DNA from: Arthrobacter pullicola
Lineage (GTDB): Bacteria > Actinomycetota > Actinomycetes > Actinomycetales > Micrococcaceae
Length of the DNA stretch: 64,000 nucleotides
Direction: 5' to 3'
Assembly: GCF_014836875.1 (NCBI RefSeq)
Contig: NZ_JACSQC010000004.1
Location: 434,001-498,000 of the forward strand
Shown: in pieces, positions 9,395 through 18,831 of the stretch
How the letters are laid out: each line of letters opens with the position of its first letter
How positions within the stretch are numbered: position 1 is the first letter of the stretch
Notes under the pieces: generated by a model
Seen by the model: the letters and a program-made list of their open reading frames with translations, nothing else
Told to the model about the DNA's origin: nothing
Database searches by the model: none
Translations under genes and position numbers: made by a program

Positions 9395-10012
9395 TTACAG
9401 GTCCAGGAGTTCGACGCCGGCGTCCTCGAGTTCGTCGAGGGCGGCACGCACGTCAACCCGGTCCAGGCCGCGGCACAGGTCGGGAATGACGGCGGTGTCG
9501 TAGCCGGCAGCGATCGCGTCGAGCGCGGTTGCCTTGACGCAGTAATCGGTGGCCAGGCCCACGATCACGACTTCGTCAATGCCGTTGTCCCGCAGCCAGT
9601 CATCGAGGCTGACGGAGTCGGCGTCCCTGGCCGGTTCGGCGTCGGGTTCCCCCAGCGGGACCTCCACGTCCGGGGCCAGGACGCCTTCGAACCCCGAATA
9701 GGCAGCCTCATACTGACCCTTGCGGAAGTAGGCATCGATGAATTCCGTGTCCAGGTCCGGGTTCAACGCCGCACCGTGGGTTCCCGCCACACAGTGCACC
9801 GGCCACGAATCGCGGAAGTTTGGGTTGTCGGAGAAGTGGCTGCCCGGCTCGATGTGCCAGTCCTGGGTGGCAACGACAGCGCTGTACCGGTCCCGGGAGG
9901 ACTCGATGTAGTCGCTGATTTCCCCGGCGGCATCCGTTCCACCGGGAACGGCGAGGCTGCCGCCTTCGCAGAAATCGTTTTGGACGTCAACCACTATCAG
10001 TGCACGGGTCAT
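9395..10012 (-). CDS. pncA: Nicotinamidase/pyrazinamidase
   Basis: A 205-residue member of the isochorismatase-like hydrolases, converting nicotinamide to nicotinate for NAD salvage. The catalytic triad is visible: D9 in VDVQNDF, K98 in FRKGQ and C158 in ATDYCVK. The metal-site residues D51, H53 and H59 (QDWHIEPGSH) and H73 (WPVHC) are present, matching the mycobacterial PncA pattern. Its ATG overlaps the pncB stop (ATGA). The next salvage enzyme, which uses its product, is therefore made from the same message. It is cytoplasmic. Confidence 0.95.
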   Translation of the reverse strand: MTRALIVVDVQNDFCEGGSLAVPGGTDAAGEISDYIESSRDRYSAVVATQDWHIEPGSHFSDNPNFRDSWPVHCVAGTHGAALNPDLDTEFIDAYFRKGQYEAAYSGFEGVLAPDVEVPLGEPDAEPARDADSVSLDDWLRDNGIDEVVIVGLATDYCVKATALDAIAAGYDTAVIPDLCRGLDRVDVRAALDELEDAGVELLDL

Positions 10013-11343
10013 CGGGTTTCCTCCTCAAATTCGGTCGGGATTACGGGCTCCCCGCGCTGCAGCCGGTGAGCGGACGGCGGCAGTTCCGCGAGCGAGGCAT
10101 CATGGCGCTGCCGGGCACGGACGACGGCGGCGGGGCCGGTCCAGCTTTCCTGGATAGTACCGCCGGAAACGAACGTGGTCAGCAGTTCGCGGTCGTTGCC
10201 GTCATCGGCTGGCTTGGCACCGACGCCCACCACCTCGGCGGTGGCGCGCCCGCGGGCATCCAGCCGGCGCAGGGCAAACTTTCGTCCGCCCAGCGAGGCC
10301 TTGTTCTTGGCCGCCTTGGCCACGGAAACGAAGTTCCCGTCCGTGCCTTCACGGCTGACGAGCTTGTAGACCAGGCCCGCCGTCGGTGCGCCGGAGCCGG
10401 TAACCAGGGAGGTACCCACCCCATAGGCATCCACTGGTGCGGAAGCCAGCGCCGCAATGGCGTACTCATCCAGGTCCGACGTCACCATGATCCGGGTCGA
10501 GGTATTGCCCAGGTCATCCAGGAGCTCACGGACCCACTGGGCCTGGGTGACCAGGTCACCGGAGTCCAGCCGGACACCGCCCAGCTTGTTTCCCGCCACG
10601 GCGACGGCGTTACGGACACCCTGTTCGACGTCGTAGGTGTCCACGAGCAGGGAGGTTCCGAGCCCCAGGGAAGCCGTCTGGGCCTCAAAGGCGGCGACCT
10701 CGGAGTCGTGCAGCAGGGTGAAGGAATGCGCGGCGGTGCCAACCGTCTTCAACCCGTAGCGCCGGCCTGCCTCCAGATTGGAGCTGCTGTCGAAGCCGGC
10801 GATCACTGCGGCACGGGCAGCGGCGACGGCGGATTCCTCATGCGTGCGGCGGGAGCCCATCTCAATGCACGGCCGTCCGCGGGCCGCACGGCTCATCCGT
10901 GACGCGGCGGACGCAATGGCGCTGTCATGGTTGAGGATGGAGAGGATCAGGGTTTCCAGGATGCAGGCTTCACCGAAGCTGGCTTCCACCTGCAGGATCG
11001 GGGAGCCGGGGAAATAGGCCTCACCCTCGGCGTAACCGTGGATGCTGCCGGTGAACCGGAAGTCCGCCAGCCAGGCCAGGGTCCGGTCATCGACAACACC
11101 CGTTGAACCAAGGAACTCCAGCTGAGCCGCTTCGAAACGGAAGTGGGGCAGCGCTTCCAGCAGCCGGCCGGTTCCGGCAACGATGCCGTAGCGGCGCCCG
11201 TCGGGAAGCTTGCGGGCAAAGGCTTCGAAGACCGACCGGCGGTCGGCGGTGCCGGCGTGGAGCGCGGCCTGGAGCATCGTCAGCTCGTAATGGTCGGTAT
11301 AGAGGGCAGTATTGGGGTGCTGCCACGCGATGGGACTGTTCAC
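10009..11343 (-). CDS. pncB: Nicotinate phosphoribosyltransferase
   Basis: A 444-residue enzyme that makes nicotinate mononucleotide from nicotinate and PRPP, the step after PncA. Recognisable motifs are [14 protein letters not shown] near the N-terminus, the histidine-containing [10 protein letters not shown], and the phosphoribosyl-binding GVRLDSGDL. The GTG at 11343 is chosen over the longer frame because a leaderless -10 element lies exactly seven bases upstream and the family-conserved sequence begins there. It is first gene of pncB-pncA and divergent from clpS across 99 bases. Confidence 0.93.
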   Translation of the reverse strand: MNSPIAWQHPNTALYTDHYELTMLQAALHAGTADRRSVFEAFARKLPDGRRYGIVAGTGRLLEALPHFRFEAAQLEFLGSTGVVDDRTLAWLADFRFTGSIHGYAEGEAYFPGSPILQVEASFGEACILETLILSILNHDSAIASAASRMSRAARGRPCIEMGSRRTHEESAVAAARAAVIAGFDSSSNLEAGRRYGLKTVGTAAHSFTLLHDSEVAAFEAQTASLGLGTSLLVDTYDVEQGVRNAVAVAGNKLGGVRLDSGDLVTQAQWVRELLDDLGNTSTRIMVTSDLDEYAIAALASAPVDAYGVGTSLVTGSGAPTAGLVYKLVSREGTDGNFVSVAKAAKNKASLGGRKFALRRLDARGRATAEVVGVGAKPADDGNDRELLTTFVSGGTIQESWTGPAAVVRARQRHDASLAELPPSAHRLQRGEPVIPTEFEEETR

Positions 11344-11350
11344 ATCCAAA

Positions 11351-11356
11351 ACTCTA
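11351..11356 (-). promoter_or_regulatory. Leaderless -10 element TAGAGT of pncB
   Basis: On the minus strand TAGAGT is followed by seven bases (TTTGGAT) and GTG at 11343. A leaderless message leaves no room for a riboswitch, so NAD control here should act on the DNA. Confidence 0.5.
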
Positions 11357-11429
11357 ACCCGCCGCTCCTGGCCGGCCGCATCGGGACCGCCCGGGCCGCC
11401 GCCGTCGCGCTGGCGTGCGTGCACCAAAC

Positions 11430-11435
11430 TACAAT
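11430..11435 (+). promoter_or_regulatory. Leaderless -10 element TACAAT of clpS
   Basis: TACAAT is followed by seven bases (TGGCATC) and ATG at 11443, with no Shine-Dalgarno sequence. It fixes the clpS start well inside a longer open frame. Confidence 0.55.
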
Positions 11436-11442
11436 TGGCATC

Positions 11443-11751
11443 ATGAGCGTTGCCACCCTCCCGGGTACCGGGACACAAACGGACTCCCGGACCGAGGAAC
11501 TGACCTATAGCGATGTTCCCTGGGTGGTGATTGTCTGGAACGACCCGGTGAATCTCATGAGCTACGTGAGCTACGTTTTCCAGAGTTACTTCGGGTATTC
11601 GGAAGCCAAAGCCAACAAGCTGATGCTGCAGGTGCACAATGACGGCAAATCAGTGGTCGCCACCGGTTCACGGGAAGAAGCTGAACGCCACACGCTGGCC
11701 CTGCACTCCTATGGTCTCTGGGCCACGTTCCAGAAAGCCGACCAGCCCTAG
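11443..11751 (+). CDS. clpS: ATP-dependent Clp protease adaptor ClpS
   Basis: A 102-residue N-end-rule adaptor that delivers substrates with bulky N-terminal residues to ClpC/ClpA-ClpP. The family core is clear: [19 protein letters not shown], then a helix ending [13 protein letters not shown], and [19 protein letters not shown]. The asparagine-aspartate pair of the substrate pocket is present. It is followed 31 bases later by a DUF2017 gene, its usual actinobacterial partner. Confidence 0.95.
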   Translation: MSVATLPGTGTQTDSRTEELTYSDVPWVVIVWNDPVNLMSYVSYVFQSYFGYSEAKANKLMLQVHNDGKSVVATGSREEAERHTLALHSYGLWATFQKADQP

Positions 11752-11782
11752 CCGGGCAGCCAATTCACAGGAGATTTCCCTT

Positions 11783-12346
11783 TTGACAACCGGATTCAAG
11801 CTCACCCGCAAGGGCATCACCGCCACGCTGGAACCCGGGGAGCGGGACCTGCTCCGCGGCCTGTTCGCCGACGTGGCCGGCATGCTTGAGCCCGAAACCC
11901 CCTCGCACGAAGACCCGCTCGCCGCACTGGTGGGACTGGACGCCAGCGCCGAGGTGCCGGGGGACCCGGCGCTGCTGCGGCTCCTGCCGGACGGTGTCCA
12001 GGGCAACGACGACGACGCCCTGGAGTTCCGCCGGCTGACCGAGCGCTCGCTGCGTGAGGGAAAGATCGGCGCCCTGCGCGCCGCGTCCATGGCGCTGGAA
12101 TCGAACCCGGTGCATCTGGACGCCGAGCAGGCCAGGCACTTTGCCCGCGCGCTGAATGACGTCCGGCTGGTGCTCGGCACCCGGCTGGGCCTGGCCACGG
12201 ATGAGGATGCCGAGGCCCTGCACTCTATTACGGAGCCCGCCGACGCCCGGGACGTCGACGAATATCTGGCCCTGGTCTACAATTTCGCCACCTGGCTGCA
12301 GGAAACCCTGATGAAGGCGCTGCTGGAGACCCTGCCCGCCGAGTGA
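11783..12346 (+). CDS. DUF2017 family protein
   Basis: A 187-residue acidic protein of unknown function. TTG is taken as the start because AGGAG (11769-11773) lies nine bases before it and the clpS frame ends just upstream. The longer frame read through clpS is a shadow. DUF2017 genes regularly sit next to clpS in actinobacteria (family knowledge), suggesting a link to Clp proteolysis, but nothing in the sequence shows the mechanism. The C-terminus ([20 protein letters not shown]) is an amphipathic helix. Confidence 0.85.
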   Translation: MTTGFKLTRKGITATLEPGERDLLRGLFADVAGMLEPETPSHEDPLAALVGLDASAEVPGDPALLRLLPDGVQGNDDDALEFRRLTERSLREGKIGALRAASMALESNPVHLDAEQARHFARALNDVRLVLGTRLGLATDEDAEALHSITEPADARDVDEYLALVYNFATWLQETLMKALLETLPAE

Positions 12347-12411
12347 GTGTGACAAAGGCCACGGGCCTCCTGGTGCGCCCGGCCGCAGCCGGGGACTATT
12401 GTCGATACATC

Positions 12412-13386
12412 ATGAGCTCTGACCACCCGGGCAGCCCGCAGCTGCTGGACGCCCTGCCGAAGACCACTGACGCGCCGATCGGCATTTTCGATTCCGGTGT
12501 CGGCGGTCTCACCGTGGCCCGCGCGGTCATTGACCAGCTGCCGAACGAATCCATCCTGTACGTCGGGGACACCGCGAACGGCCCCTACGGCCCGCTGCCC
12601 ATCGCCGATGTCCGCGCTTTCGCGCTGGGTGTGATGGACGAACTGGTGGACGCCGGCGTGAAGCTGCTGGTGATCGCCTGCAACTCCGCCTCCGCCGCCG
12701 TCCTGCGCGACGCCCGCGAACGCTACACCGGCCGCTACGGCATCCCCGTGATCGAGGTAATCCAGCCGGCAGTCCGCCGCGCGGTCGCAGCTACCCGCAC
12801 CGGACGCATCGGCGTCATCGGTACCGCAGCCACCGTGGGATCGCGTGCCTATGACGACACGTTCGCCGCGGCACCGCACCTCGAAGTGTCCTCCGTCGCC
12901 TGCCCCGCCTTCGTGGAATATGTCGAAGCAGGGGTGACAGCCGGGCCGGAACTGCTCGAAGTGGCTGAAGAGTACCTGGCCCCGCTGAAGGAACGCGGCG
13001 TCGATACGCTGGTCCTGGGCTGCACGCACTACCCGCTGCTGACCGGTGTCATTTCCTACGTGATGGGCGACGGCGTCACCTTGGTTTCCAGTGCCGAGGA
13101 AACCGCCAAGGACGTTTACCGGTCCCTGCTCACGCACGGCCTGGCGCGTGAGTCGGCCGCGCCTCCAAACCACCGGTTCGTTGCCACCGGGGACGCAGCA
13201 TCCTTTGAACTCCTCGCCCGGCGTTTCCTTGGCCCCGAAGTCCTGCGCGTCGAGCATGCCGATTCCGTGGCCGCCCGGTATCCCACCGGTGTCCTGGCCC
13301 GGATTACGCCGGAAATGATTGCCGCCGCACGTGAACAGGCCCAGAAACGCGCAGTGCCAGGCACTTCGCGGAACGGAACGCGATGA
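12412..13386 (+). CDS. murI: Glutamate racemase
   Basis: A 324-residue enzyme making D-glutamate for peptidoglycan. Both catalytic cysteines are present: C90 in ACNSASA and C204 in GCTHYPLL. The N-terminal IFDSGVGG block holds D27. The start is ATG 12412; the reading frame upstream (from 12343) overlaps DUF2017 and is not conserved in the family. A TATTGT element lies nine bases before the ATG, a slightly longer spacing than the other leaderless promoters here. The TGA stop overlaps the ATG of the next gene (ATGA). Confidence 0.94.
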   Translation: MSSDHPGSPQLLDALPKTTDAPIGIFDSGVGGLTVARAVIDQLPNESILYVGDTANGPYGPLPIADVRAFALGVMDELVDAGVKLLVIACNSASAAVLRDARERYTGRYGIPVIEVIQPAVRRAVAATRTGRIGVIGTAATVGSRAYDDTFAAAPHLEVSSVACPAFVEYVEAGVTAGPELLEVAEEYLAPLKERGVDTLVLGCTHYPLLTGVISYVMGDGVTLVSSAEETAKDVYRSLLTHGLARESAAPPNHRFVATGDAASFELLARRFLGPEVLRVEHADSVAARYPTGVLARITPEMIAAAREQAQKRAVPGTSRNGTR

Positions 13387-14228
13387 AACTGACAATCGTG
13401 GGCTGCTCCGGCTCCTTTCCAGGTCCGGCCTCCCCGGCATCCTGCTACCTGGTGACCGCAGACGACGGAGAGCGCACCTGGCGCATCCTGCTGGACCTGG
13501 GCAACGGCTCGCTGGGCACGCTCCAGCGCTACATGGATTTGCGGGACATCGACGCGGTGCTGATCACGCACCTGCACCCGGACCATTTCATGGACCTGTG
13601 CGGACTGCACGTGGCGGTGCACTGGGACCCGAACGGCTGGAACCGGGACCGGGTGAAGGTTTTCGGACCGTCCGCCACGGCGGACCGGATCGCGGTGGCC
13701 TACGGCCTCGACCCCGATCCCGGCATGCACGAGGACTTCGAGTTCCACACCTGGACGGCAGGTGCACCGGTGCAGATTGGTCCGTTCACAGTGACTCCGT
13801 ACCCGGTCAGCCATCCAGCCGAGGAGGCGTACGCCCTGCGGGTGGAAGCCTCCGTGGCAACGGAGGACGGGACCGAAGTCATCCGGTCGCTGGCGTACTC
13901 CGGGGATACGGACAGCTGTCCCGGACTGGAAGAAGCTGCCCGGTTCAGCGACGTATTCCTGTGCGAAGCTGCGTTCCAGGAAGGGCGCGACGACGCCATT
14001 GCCGGAGTGCACCTGACCGGCAAGCGCGCGGGCGCAGCAGCAACTGCTGCCGGAGCCCGCCGCCTGCTGCTGACCCACCTTCCCGTCTGGAACGATGTGA
14101 GCACGGCTGTCCGGGAAGCGCGCGAGACCTACGAAGGGGACCTCGCCGTCGCCGTCGCGGGTGTGTCCTACGACGTCGGCACTGCCTTTACGCCGCCGCT
14201 GGCCGCGGAACGGACCCAGCCGCTCTGA
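13383..14228 (+). CDS. MBL-fold metallo-hydrolase
   Basis: A 281-residue metallo-beta-lactamase-fold hydrolase. The metal-binding HxHxDH motif is [10 protein letters not shown], with H63, H65, D67 and H68. Further ligands are likely in VSHPAEE, YSGDTD and LLTHLPVW. The closest general type is the RNase Z/phosphodiesterase-like group. Translation is coupled to murI by an ATGA overlap, and rph follows with its own promoter. A role in RNA processing is possible from context only. The substrate is unknown. Confidence 0.88.
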   Translation: MKLTIVGCSGSFPGPASPASCYLVTADDGERTWRILLDLGNGSLGTLQRYMDLRDIDAVLITHLHPDHFMDLCGLHVAVHWDPNGWNRDRVKVFGPSATADRIAVAYGLDPDPGMHEDFEFHTWTAGAPVQIGPFTVTPYPVSHPAEEAYALRVEASVATEDGTEVIRSLAYSGDTDSCPGLEEAARFSDVFLCEAAFQEGRDDAIAGVHLTGKRAGAAATAAGARRLLLTHLPVWNDVSTAVREARETYEGDLAVAVAGVSYDVGTAFTPPLAAERTQPL

Positions 14229-14281
14229 CGACGGCCTCCGCGGGGCGGACTGCCAGGCGGGGCCGGGGATCTGCACGGCGA

Positions 14282-14287
14282 TAGACT
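14282..14287 (+). promoter_or_regulatory. Leaderless -10 element TAGACT of rph
   Basis: TAGACT is followed by six bases (GGGCAC) and ATG at 14294, with no ribosome-binding site. Confidence 0.45.
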
Positions 14288-14293
14288 GGGCAC

Positions 14294-15061
14294 ATGACTA
14301 CAGCCCCGAATTCCTCCCTGCCCGCTGCCTCCCCGCTGCGCGCTGACGGCCGTGCCCCCGACGAGCTCCGCAGCATCACCATTACGCGCGGCTGGTCCAC
14401 CCAGGCCGAAGGATCGGCACTGATCGAATTCGGCGGCACCAAGGTGCTCTGCACCGCTTCTCTGACCGCCGGCGTGCCGCGCTGGCTGAAGGGCGAAGGC
14501 AAGGGCTGGGTCACCGCTGAGTACGCGATGCTGCCCCGCGCCACCAACACCCGTAACGCCCGCGAGTCGGTCAAGGGCAAGCTTGGCGGCAGGACGCATG
14601 AAATCTCCCGGCTGATCGGCCGGTCGCTCCGCTCGATCATCGACACCAAGGCGCTCGGCGAGAACACGATTGTCCTGGACTGCGATGTCCTCCAGGCCGA
14701 CGGCGGCACCCGGACCGCGGCAATCACCGGAGCCTACGTGGCACTGGCGGACGCACTGACCTGGGCCAAGGACAATAAGCTGATTGCCCGCAGCGCCGAG
14801 CCCCTGCTGGACACCGTGGCCGCGGTCAGCGTCGGCATCATCGACGGCGTCCCCATGCTGGATCTGCCCTACGTCGAAGACGTCCGGGCGGAGACCGACA
14901 TGAACGTGGTGGTGACGGGCAGCGGCAAGTTCGTGGAAGTCCAGGGCACCGCCGAAGGCGCCCCTTTTGACCGCGACGAACTCGACGCCCTGCTGGACCT
15001 GGCCCTGCACGGCACCTCCCAGCTTGCCGAAATCCAGCGCCGCACCCTCGCCGGCCAGTGA
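14294..15061 (+). CDS. rph: Ribonuclease PH
   Basis: A 255-residue phosphorolytic 3'-5' exoribonuclease that trims tRNA 3' ends. Family blocks are visible: [20 protein letters not shown] at the N-terminus, [17 protein letters not shown] with the phosphate-binding region, [14 protein letters not shown], and [20 protein letters not shown]. The length is normal. The stop overlaps the GTG of rdgB (GTGA), so rph-rdgB form a coupled pair, as in many bacteria. Confidence 0.95.
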   Translation: MTTAPNSSLPAASPLRADGRAPDELRSITITRGWSTQAEGSALIEFGGTKVLCTASLTAGVPRWLKGEGKGWVTAEYAMLPRATNTRNARESVKGKLGGRTHEISRLIGRSLRSIIDTKALGENTIVLDCDVLQADGGTRTAAITGAYVALADALTWAKDNKLIARSAEPLLDTVAAVSVGIIDGVPMLDLPYVEDVRAETDMNVVVTGSGKFVEVQGTAEGAPFDRDELDALLDLALHGTSQLAEIQRRTLAGQ

Positions 15062-15702
15062 GCGCCGTCGAACCCCGGCTGGTGCTCGCCACCCGGAATC
15101 AGGGAAAACTGCGGGAACTGCGCGAACTGCTGCGCGGGAAGATCGAAGGGCTCGACGTCGACACCCAGGTGATCGACGCAGCGGCCGCCGGAGCCCCGGA
15201 CGTACCGGAGACGGGCGTGACGTTCGAGGAGAACTCCCTGCTGAAGGCACGGGCCGTAGCCGAGGCGACGGGCCTGCCGGCCATCGCCGATGATTCCGGG
15301 CTGGCCGTCGATGTCCTGGGCGGAGCGCCGGGGATTTTCTCCGCACGCTGGGCAGGTGCCCACGGAGACGACGCCGCCAACCTGGAGCTGCTGCTGGCTC
15401 AGCTGGCGGACATCGGCCCCGAGCACCGCGGCGCGGCTTTTATCTGTGCGGCTGCCCTGGCCGTTCCCGGCGGGGGAGACGCCGTGGAGCGCGGAGAGCT
15501 GCGCGGCACCCTGCTGGCTTCCCCGCGCGGTGCCGGCGGGTTCGGTTACGATCCGGTCCTGCAGCCGCTGGGCGAGGAGCGCAGCTGCGCTGAACTGACC
15601 GGTGAAGAGAAGAACGCCATCAGTCACCGCGGCCAGGCGTTCCGCGCGCTGCTGCCCTCGATAGTCCGGATCCTCCGGGACGGGGCCCTCCCGGGAAGGT
15701 GA
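15058..15702 (+). CDS. rdgB: XTP/dITP diphosphatase (non-canonical purine NTPase)
   Basis: A 214-residue RdgB/HAM1 family enzyme that removes XTP and (d)ITP from the nucleotide pool. Visible motifs are the N-terminal [50 protein letters not shown] and the C-terminal [10 protein letters not shown]. The GTG start overlaps the rph TGA. It is cytoplasmic. Confidence 0.95.
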   Translation: MSAVEPRLVLATRNQGKLRELRELLRGKIEGLDVDTQVIDAAAAGAPDVPETGVTFEENSLLKARAVAEATGLPAIADDSGLAVDVLGGAPGIFSARWAGAHGDDAANLELLLAQLADIGPEHRGAAFICAAALAVPGGGDAVERGELRGTLLASPRGAGGFGYDPVLQPLGEERSCAELTGEEKNAISHRGQAFRALLPSIVRILRDGALPGR

Positions 15703-15803
15703 TTCCCGTCACCGCCGCGGCAGGGTGATCTGCGGGTGGCCGCACCCGCGACACGCTGCCGCGTTCTGGGCCGGCAGGGGAGTAGGGCACAATTGGTTCC
15801 GAT

Positions 15804-16490
15804 ATGAGTATCCTGACCAGCGCCTCAGTTGACCCCTCCAGTTCCGGATCGGCCCTGGGAGGGGTCGCCGAATGGGCCGTGGACATTATGGAGGCCATCG
15901 GTGCTCCTGGTGCCGGCCTGGCCATCGCCCTGGAAAACCTCTTCCCCCCGCTTCCCAGCGAAGTGATCCTCCCGCTGGCCGGTTTCGCCGCCAGCCAGGG
16001 CAACTTCTCGCTCGTCGCAGCGCTGGTCTGGACGACTCTGGGCTCCGTGGTTGGTGCCCTGGCCCTCTACGGCCTGGGTGCCTGGCTCGGCCGGGACCGG
16101 ATGCGCGCCATCGTTGCCAAGGTTCCGCTCGTGGACCTGGAGGACGTGGACAAGGTGGAGGCCTGGTTCGAACGGCACGGCTACAAAGCCGTGTTCTTTG
16201 GCCGGATGATTCCCATCTTCCGTTCCCTCATTTCCATTCCTGCCGGCATCGAGAAGATGCCGCTGCTCAAGTTCGCGGGACTGACCACGGCAGGCAGCCT
16301 CATCTGGAACAGCATTTTCGTTTTCTCCGGGTACTACCTGGGCGAGAGCTGGCACATCGTCGAGGAATACGCCGGAGTCTTCCAGAAGATTGTGATCGTT
16401 GCCGTCCTGGTGGCCGGCATCTGGTATCTCACCGTCAAAATCCGTTCCTACCGCCGGAGGAAGGCCCAGCGCACGGCCGAAGAGTCCTGA
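15804..16490 (+). CDS. DedA family membrane protein
   Basis: A 228-residue integral membrane protein of the DedA/SNARE-associated family. The family signature FPPLPSEVILPLAGF lies near the N-terminus, and FGRMIPIFRSLISIPAG is the conserved re-entrant loop with key arginines. The last segment is followed by a basic tail (RSYRRRKAQR). DedA proteins affect membrane homeostasis and probably lipid translocation (family knowledge). Its stop lies one base before the GTG of the exonuclease gene. Confidence 0.92.
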   Translation: MSILTSASVDPSSSGSALGGVAEWAVDIMEAIGAPGAGLAIALENLFPPLPSEVILPLAGFAASQGNFSLVAALVWTTLGSVVGALALYGLGAWLGRDRMRAIVAKVPLVDLEDVDKVEAWFERHGYKAVFFGRMIPIFRSLISIPAGIEKMPLLKFAGLTTAGSLIWNSIFVFSGYYLGESWHIVEEYAGVFQKIVIVAVLVAGIWYLTVKIRSYRRRKAQRTAEES

Positions 16491-16491
16491 C

Positions 16492-17496
16492 GTGGGCTTG
16501 GATTTCACCTCCATCGACTTTGAAACTGCGAACGGCTTCCGGGGGTCGCCCTGCTCAGTGGGACTGAGCAAGGTCCGCGGCGGCAGGATCGTTGAAGAGG
16601 CATCCTGGCTGATGCGTCCCCCGGAGGGCCACGATTTCTTTGACCGGCGTAACACCGGCATCCACGGCATCGAGGACTGGATGGTGGCCGGCAAGCCGCG
16701 GTTCGGTGACCTGTTCCCTGAAATCGGTGCCTTCATTGGCCAGGACCTGCTGGTGGCCCACAACGCGGCCTTCGACCTGGGGGTCATCCGCTCCGCCCTG
16801 GAGGTCTCGGATCTCCCCGGGCCGGCCTATGACTATGCCTGCACCGTTATGCTGTCCCGGCGGACGTACTCACTGCCCTCCCACTCCCTGCCGTTCGTGG
16901 CCGAGGCAGCCGGGGTGCCGCTGGAAAACCACCACGACGCCACCGCTGATGCCAGGGCCTGCGCCGGGATCATGATCGACGTCGTCCGCCGCTCCGGAGC
17001 CACGGAACTGGCGGAGTTCTTCCACCTCCAGAAGATGAAGCCGAACCATGCCCCGGCTTACCGCCCCGGCATCGACGCACTCTCCAAAGCAACCAGGGAC
17101 GCACTGGAACGCGGCACCGGAGCCCCTTCCCCAGCCGGAAGCTGGGGCGGCTGGCCCTCGGAAGGGGTCAACCCTGCGCCGAATCCTGCCGCCGCGCCGG
17201 ACCATCCGCTGTACGGCCAGACCGTCGTGTTCACCGGGAACCTGGGGATGCCCCGCCAGCAGGCCAAGGACCGTGCCGCGGAACTGGGGGCGCGGCCCGC
17301 AAGTACGGTGACACGCGCGACCACAGTGCTGGTGGTCGGCGACGGGTTTGAGCCCGGTGACCTGCGCAACGGGCGTGTGACGGGAAAGGCCCGCCGGGTG
17401 CTGGACCTGCATGAACGCGGACAGCGGATTGAAGTCCTCTCCGAGGCGGAATTCCTGCAGATGATCGGCGGGACCTGGCCGCTGGGCAGCCAGTAG
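16492..17496 (+). CDS. DEDDh exonuclease fused to a BRCT domain
   Basis: A 334-residue protein. The N-terminal 3'-5' exonuclease has DFETA (Exo I acidic pair), HNAAFDLGVI (Exo II) and HDATADARACAGI (Exo III with the histidine), so it should be active on DNA or RNA. A Pro/Ala-rich linker leads to a C-terminal BRCT domain starting about GQTVVFTGNLGMPRQQAKDR, the type found in DNA ligase. The GTG start lies just after the DedA stop, and the exonuclease fold begins within six residues of it. A repair or proofreading role is inferred from the domain pair. Confidence 0.9.
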   Translation: MGLDFTSIDFETANGFRGSPCSVGLSKVRGGRIVEEASWLMRPPEGHDFFDRRNTGIHGIEDWMVAGKPRFGDLFPEIGAFIGQDLLVAHNAAFDLGVIRSALEVSDLPGPAYDYACTVMLSRRTYSLPSHSLPFVAEAAGVPLENHHDATADARACAGIMIDVVRRSGATELAEFFHLQKMKPNHAPAYRPGIDALSKATRDALERGTGAPSPAGSWGGWPSEGVNPAPNPAAAPDHPLYGQTVVFTGNLGMPRQQAKDRAAELGARPASTVTRATTVLVVGDGFEPGDLRNGRVTGKARRVLDLHERGQRIEVLSEAEFLQMIGGTWPLGSQ

Positions 17497-17544
17497 GCCA
17501 GGCTGCCTCCAGCACGGGACCGTCCGCTCGGGGCGGGGCGGGGA

Positions 17545-18639
17545 TCAGCCGACAGTGACGCGGATGAGCGCCTGTCCCATCTTTTCCACGGTCTCGCCGG
17601 CGTCGATTGCCTGCACCCACTCCGGAGGCAGGGCATCGCGCCCGTGCAGCGTCCCGAGGATGCTCCCGGCCACCGACGCCGTGGCGTCACTGTCGCCGTC
17701 GTGATTAACCGCCACCGCTATGGCTTTGCGGAACTGCGCCTGCGGCGCACCGGCGCCCTCCGCGGACAGGGCTGCGTACAGTCCGATGGCCAGGGCTTCT
17801 TCGGCGACCCAGCCTTCACCAAGGACCTCGGTCATGCGCTCGGCCGGCACCTCCTGCTCAGCGGCGAGGGCGACGGCGGCCTCCAGCCGGGCTGACAGCT
17901 CGGGAACACCGCTGGCAGCGGCACCCTCCACAGCCTGCGCAGCGGCCGCCTGCAGCGTCGCGCCTTCGGGCAGCAGGTCGTGGATCAGCGTGCTGAAGAC
18001 TGCTGCGCTGTGATGGGCCGAAGGGTGGCCGTGGGTCAAGGCTGCGCCATCGGTGCTGAACCGGTAGAGGACCCCGCCCTCGACGTAGGGCAGCAGGCCG
18101 AAGGGGGCTGAGCGCGTTACGGTGCCGCTTTCCTTGGAGTCCGGGTTGATCGGACGGGACCGGGTTCCCATCTCCCCGGTGAGCAAAGCGGAGAGGCAGG
18201 CGTTGGCGGGGTCCCTGCGGTGATGGAGCACTTCCTGGCCGTCGATCCAGCGGTCCGGCTGGTACGGCGCGTTGCTGGGCAGCTGCAGTCCCTGCGTCTT
18301 CATCCAGCGCAGGTAGGCGAGCCACAGGCAAGCGGTCTCATCCGCACCCACACCGTCGTTGGCCCACTGCAGCACGTCGACGAGTCCGTCCACGGTGTAC
18401 AGGGTCATCTGCGTGTCGTCCGAAACGGGAGCCGGTGAGTCCAACTGGCCGAAGTCCGTCAGCCCGCTGCCGCCGAAGCGGCCCCGGATGCCTTCCAACG
18501 AGTCGAATTCCACCGGGTAGCCGAGGGCATCACCGAGAGCTCCGCCGAGCAGGCAGCCGTGGACTTTGTTCCGGAAGTGAGCGGCGTCAACGGACGCTTC
18601 GGCCTTGGAACCGGGGCTGGATTCGGGGGATTCTTTCAC
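17545..18639 (-). CDS. ADP-ribosylglycohydrolase family protein
   Basis: A 364-residue DraG/ARH-like hydrolase predicted to remove ADP-ribose from a protein, nucleic acid or small molecule. Metal-site motifs are GCLLGGALGDALGYPVEF near the N-terminus, VSDDTQMTLYT, and HDGDSDATASVAGSILG at the C-terminus. The GTG start at 18639 is supported by a TATGCT element six bases upstream. It is convergent with the exonuclease gene. No ADP-ribosyltransferase partner is nearby, so its target is unknown. Confidence 0.9.
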   Translation of the reverse strand: MKESPESSPGSKAEASVDAAHFRNKVHGCLLGGALGDALGYPVEFDSLEGIRGRFGGSGLTDFGQLDSPAPVSDDTQMTLYTVDGLVDVLQWANDGVGADETACLWLAYLRWMKTQGLQLPSNAPYQPDRWIDGQEVLHHRRDPANACLSALLTGEMGTRSRPINPDSKESGTVTRSAPFGLLPYVEGGVLYRFSTDGAALTHGHPSAHHSAAVFSTLIHDLLPEGATLQAAAAQAVEGAAASGVPELSARLEAAVALAAEQEVPAERMTEVLGEGWVAEEALAIGLYAALSAEGAGAPQAQFRKAIAVAVNHDGDSDATASVAGSILGTLHGRDALPPEWVQAIDAGETVEKMGQALIRVTVG

Positions 18640-18645
18640 ATCTCA

Positions 18646-18651
18646 AGCATA
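18646..18651 (-). promoter_or_regulatory. Leaderless -10 element TATGCT of the ADP-ribosylglycohydrolase
   Basis: On the minus strand TATGCT is followed by six bases and GTG at 18639. There is no ribosome-binding site. Confidence 0.45.
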
Positions 18652-18831
18652 GGTGTCCGCCGGGGCGCTGCCGCCCGGAACTCCGCGAGTGTATGCTCAG
18701 TGCGCACCCAGCAGACTCTCAGGTAGCGATGGAAGTCTTGGGTGGTTTGCACGGCGCCGGCCGGTTCCGGCCGGGCGCCACCCGCCGTCCGCGGCGATCA
18801 CTTGTTTCCAACCGTTAGGAACACCCCCTCC

